Assembly (NCBI GenBank): GCA_008508345.1
Contig: QNGE01000101.1
Span: 179,509-243,508, forward strand
DNA length: 64,000 nucleotides
Source of the DNA: Paragonimus westermani
Taxonomy: Eukaryota > Platyhelminthes > Trematoda > Plagiorchiida > Troglotrematidae
Reading direction: 5' to 3'
Positions 62,010-64,000 of this stretch are shown here, piece by piece. The translations under genes were made by a program, and so were the position numbers. Position 1 is the stretch's first letter; each line of letters starts with the position of its first letter. Under the pieces are notes generated by a model that worked only from the letters and a program-made list of their open reading frames with translations, was not told the DNA's origin and searched no databases.

Positions 62010-64000
62010 TGCACAAGATTCCGGGTGACAACACTTAACATAAGGGTGTCCGCAGTGTGAACGAGAACCGAACACTGGTTTTGTCGCTTTTATCACTGGA
62101 GGTTTTTCGTCCGTGTTGGAAGAATTCACCGTCTCGTAGCCCCTATGCATTCACTTATTGACTTCTTCTATGATGATATACATTGGTGAGCAGCTGAAAA
62201 CTTCCCACTACGCGCTCAGTATACGTTGCCTAGCTTAACCTTGTCGGATGAGGAGTAAGCTACGTTTCGACAGTTTTTCCGTTGAGGACCGAGTTTTTGT
62301 AATTTACTCCCCGGATATTTGATCCACTCATCCGCTGTTCGCATCTTGGCAATGGTAGGTTTCAAAGCTGGCTCGTGCTCATGTTGCATGCGGTCATTTC
62401 CAAAATGGAGTCTGCATTTGCGCTATGTGCGTGAGTGTCTTAACAAAAAACGGGGTGGTTTCAAGGTGGTTTCGTTGCCCCTGTGTTTTTAAGCATCCTC
62501 ATATATCAGCTTTGAACAGACAGATTTACTATAACTTTGGACTGTCATGAAGTTTTATGAGCACAGTTAATTTGACCGGTGACGTAAGAACATAGAAACT
62601 TATGATGATGAAACCATATAAAGATTCACATATATAGGTCATTCGCTATAACCACGAGCATATTCACAGCCAAATACAATTGTTATGAGGTGGAACTACT
62701 ACTCTTTCGTTCAATGAAATGTAGGGAATTAACACAGTGCACGCTGTGTATATCTAACATTCATACAAAAAGCGTACATCTTCAAACACATTACCTTCTG
62801 AGCGTGTCAGACAAGAATACGATTCCTTAAAATATGAACAAGCACCAGCGAACCCACTGTTGTGTTGGACAGTAGATGACTCCATTGGAACGCTTAACAC
62901 CGTGTTACTTTTATTTGCTATAAGGCAGTTTCATAGTAACAGCACTATCACGGTAAGGCTCTAGGAAAGTAAATTTTCATACACACATATTCCGTGTACG
63001 TCAATGTTCCGAGGCGAATATTTGTGTTACATTGAATCGCTAAAGTTCGGTCGAATTTTACTTTGCTGGCAAGCAAAAACAGCGCACGATTACAAGAAAT
63101 CCAAACGCTTACATTTGGACATTAAATCCACATTTTCAGACAGATAAACTTTCTGTATACTCACTAAGACCAGTTGAATCTATTTTAATTTAACCAGTTA
63201 AAACAATCATCTCTCCGAAACAGTTAGAGATTTTCACAGTACATCATGCTGTTTCACAGCAGAAAGCAACTGTTTCCATATTAATTCCCATCTATCAATA
63301 AGTTAATTGTGGGGTCAGTAAATTGACTGCCTGTTGAAAACACCAAGGGTGATCACCACACCAAAATGTGGTAGAACTCCATAGTACGGTAGCGAACGAA
63401 TGTTTATTTGAGGCTAGGGCAGCAGTGGTTGATCTGCGTCTGCAGGGTTCGCGAAGATTGGGCAAGTCTTTCGTAGAGACACATATTCCTGTAAAACCGG
63501 CTTGCTGCGATCTGTTTAACTCGAGCCAATATGAGCTGACCATCTGTCTGTTTGTTCCGTCATGCGCTGACGCCTTAGAATTATTTACTGCGATCTACGA
63601 CAAGATGGTTATTCATGAGGTACATGGCTGCAGTGGTGATCAACAAAGGTAACCGAACAGACGCTAACTTGCGACAATTGAGGCTTAGGTATTTTTTAAA
63701 TGAATTTATGTGGGCTGTGTCGCACTTTTTGCTCAGTCGCTCTTGGCAGTTGGAATTTGGTTCCGATATAAGCGAGCAATATAAGCGAGACCCTGTTTCG
63801 TGTGAAAAGTGGCTACCGAAAGACACCTAAGTGAATGACACCAATAATCTAGTGGAACATGCTTTTTTCATAGTCGATTAGTGTCGGCTAAGCATCACTA
63901 ACCGCCGGTACTTGTGACAGCATAAACTGTTGGGGAAAAACCATATTTAGATGATCGGACCAAGCCCACTAGATTTCGCGGAAAAATAACCAACACAATC
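62010..64000. other. Unassigned sequence to the window end
   Basis: No recognised gene. Two plus-strand frames, 63368-63652 (94 codons) and 63615-63830 (71 codons), overlap in different frames, and the sequence near 63.3-63.8 kb is slightly GC-richer. They could be a frameshifted fragment, but no family is recognised. Confidence 0.45.

Noticed and set aside
1..64000. CRISPR arrays, bacterial operons, prophage
   Set aside because: No spaced repeats, ribosome-binding sites or packed genes exist; all content points to an animal nuclear genome.

Overview
The window looks like non-coding, AT-leaning DNA from an animal nuclear genome. Genes are very sparse, there is no operon-like packing, and the mobile elements are types found in metazoans: Penelope-like retroelements, Ty3/Gypsy, a LINE and tRNA-derived SINE-like units. 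The one intact gene is an intronless rhodopsin-family receptor with strongly altered signature motifs, as in flatworm peptide and orphan receptors. A digenean trematode or related flatworm is my best guess; this is inference, as no marker gene is present.

Layout. A LINE reverse-transcriptase stub (611-765, minus) runs into an assembly gap (123-610). From there to about 14.5 kb I find no gene. A 484-residue G protein-coupled receptor lies at 15118-16572 (minus), with a TATA-like box about 65 bp upstream of its ATG and a candidate poly(A) signal. From 16.8 to 29 kb there is nothing recognisable except a GC-richer patch of overlapping unassigned frames at 22.3-23.3 kb.

At 29.0-32.0 kb is a Penelope-like element (PLE1, minus). 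It keeps an N-terminal region, a reverse transcriptase (catalytic YVDD changed to YVDY), a thumb region and a GIY-YIG endonuclease, and is flanked by short direct pseudo-LTRs. An inverted 401-bp copy of the endonuclease region, differing by about two bases, sits just outside its 5' pseudo-LTR. A tRNA-like SINE unit follows at 32.2 kb.

At 44.5-47.6 kb a second, divergent Penelope family (PLE2) shows the same plan: a plus-strand element between direct pseudo-LTRs with an inverted partial copy on its 5' side. The 3' pseudo-LTR of PLE2 carries a complete hammerhead-ribozyme core. Decayed relatives of it are seen in the other pseudo-LTRs of PLE2, and hammerhead-like motifs are present in both pseudo-LTRs of PLE1. 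The palindromic, hammerhead-bearing architecture shared by two families is the most interesting signal here.

From 47.6 to 60.3 kb nothing is recognisable. At 60.7-61.5 kb is a broken Ty3/Gypsy pol remnant (RNase H end, linker, integrase; minus), then a second tRNA-derived SINE-like unit at 61.9 kb (minus). The rest is unassigned. Apart from the receptor, every recognisable protein remnant belongs to a dead mobile element, so no pathway can be described.
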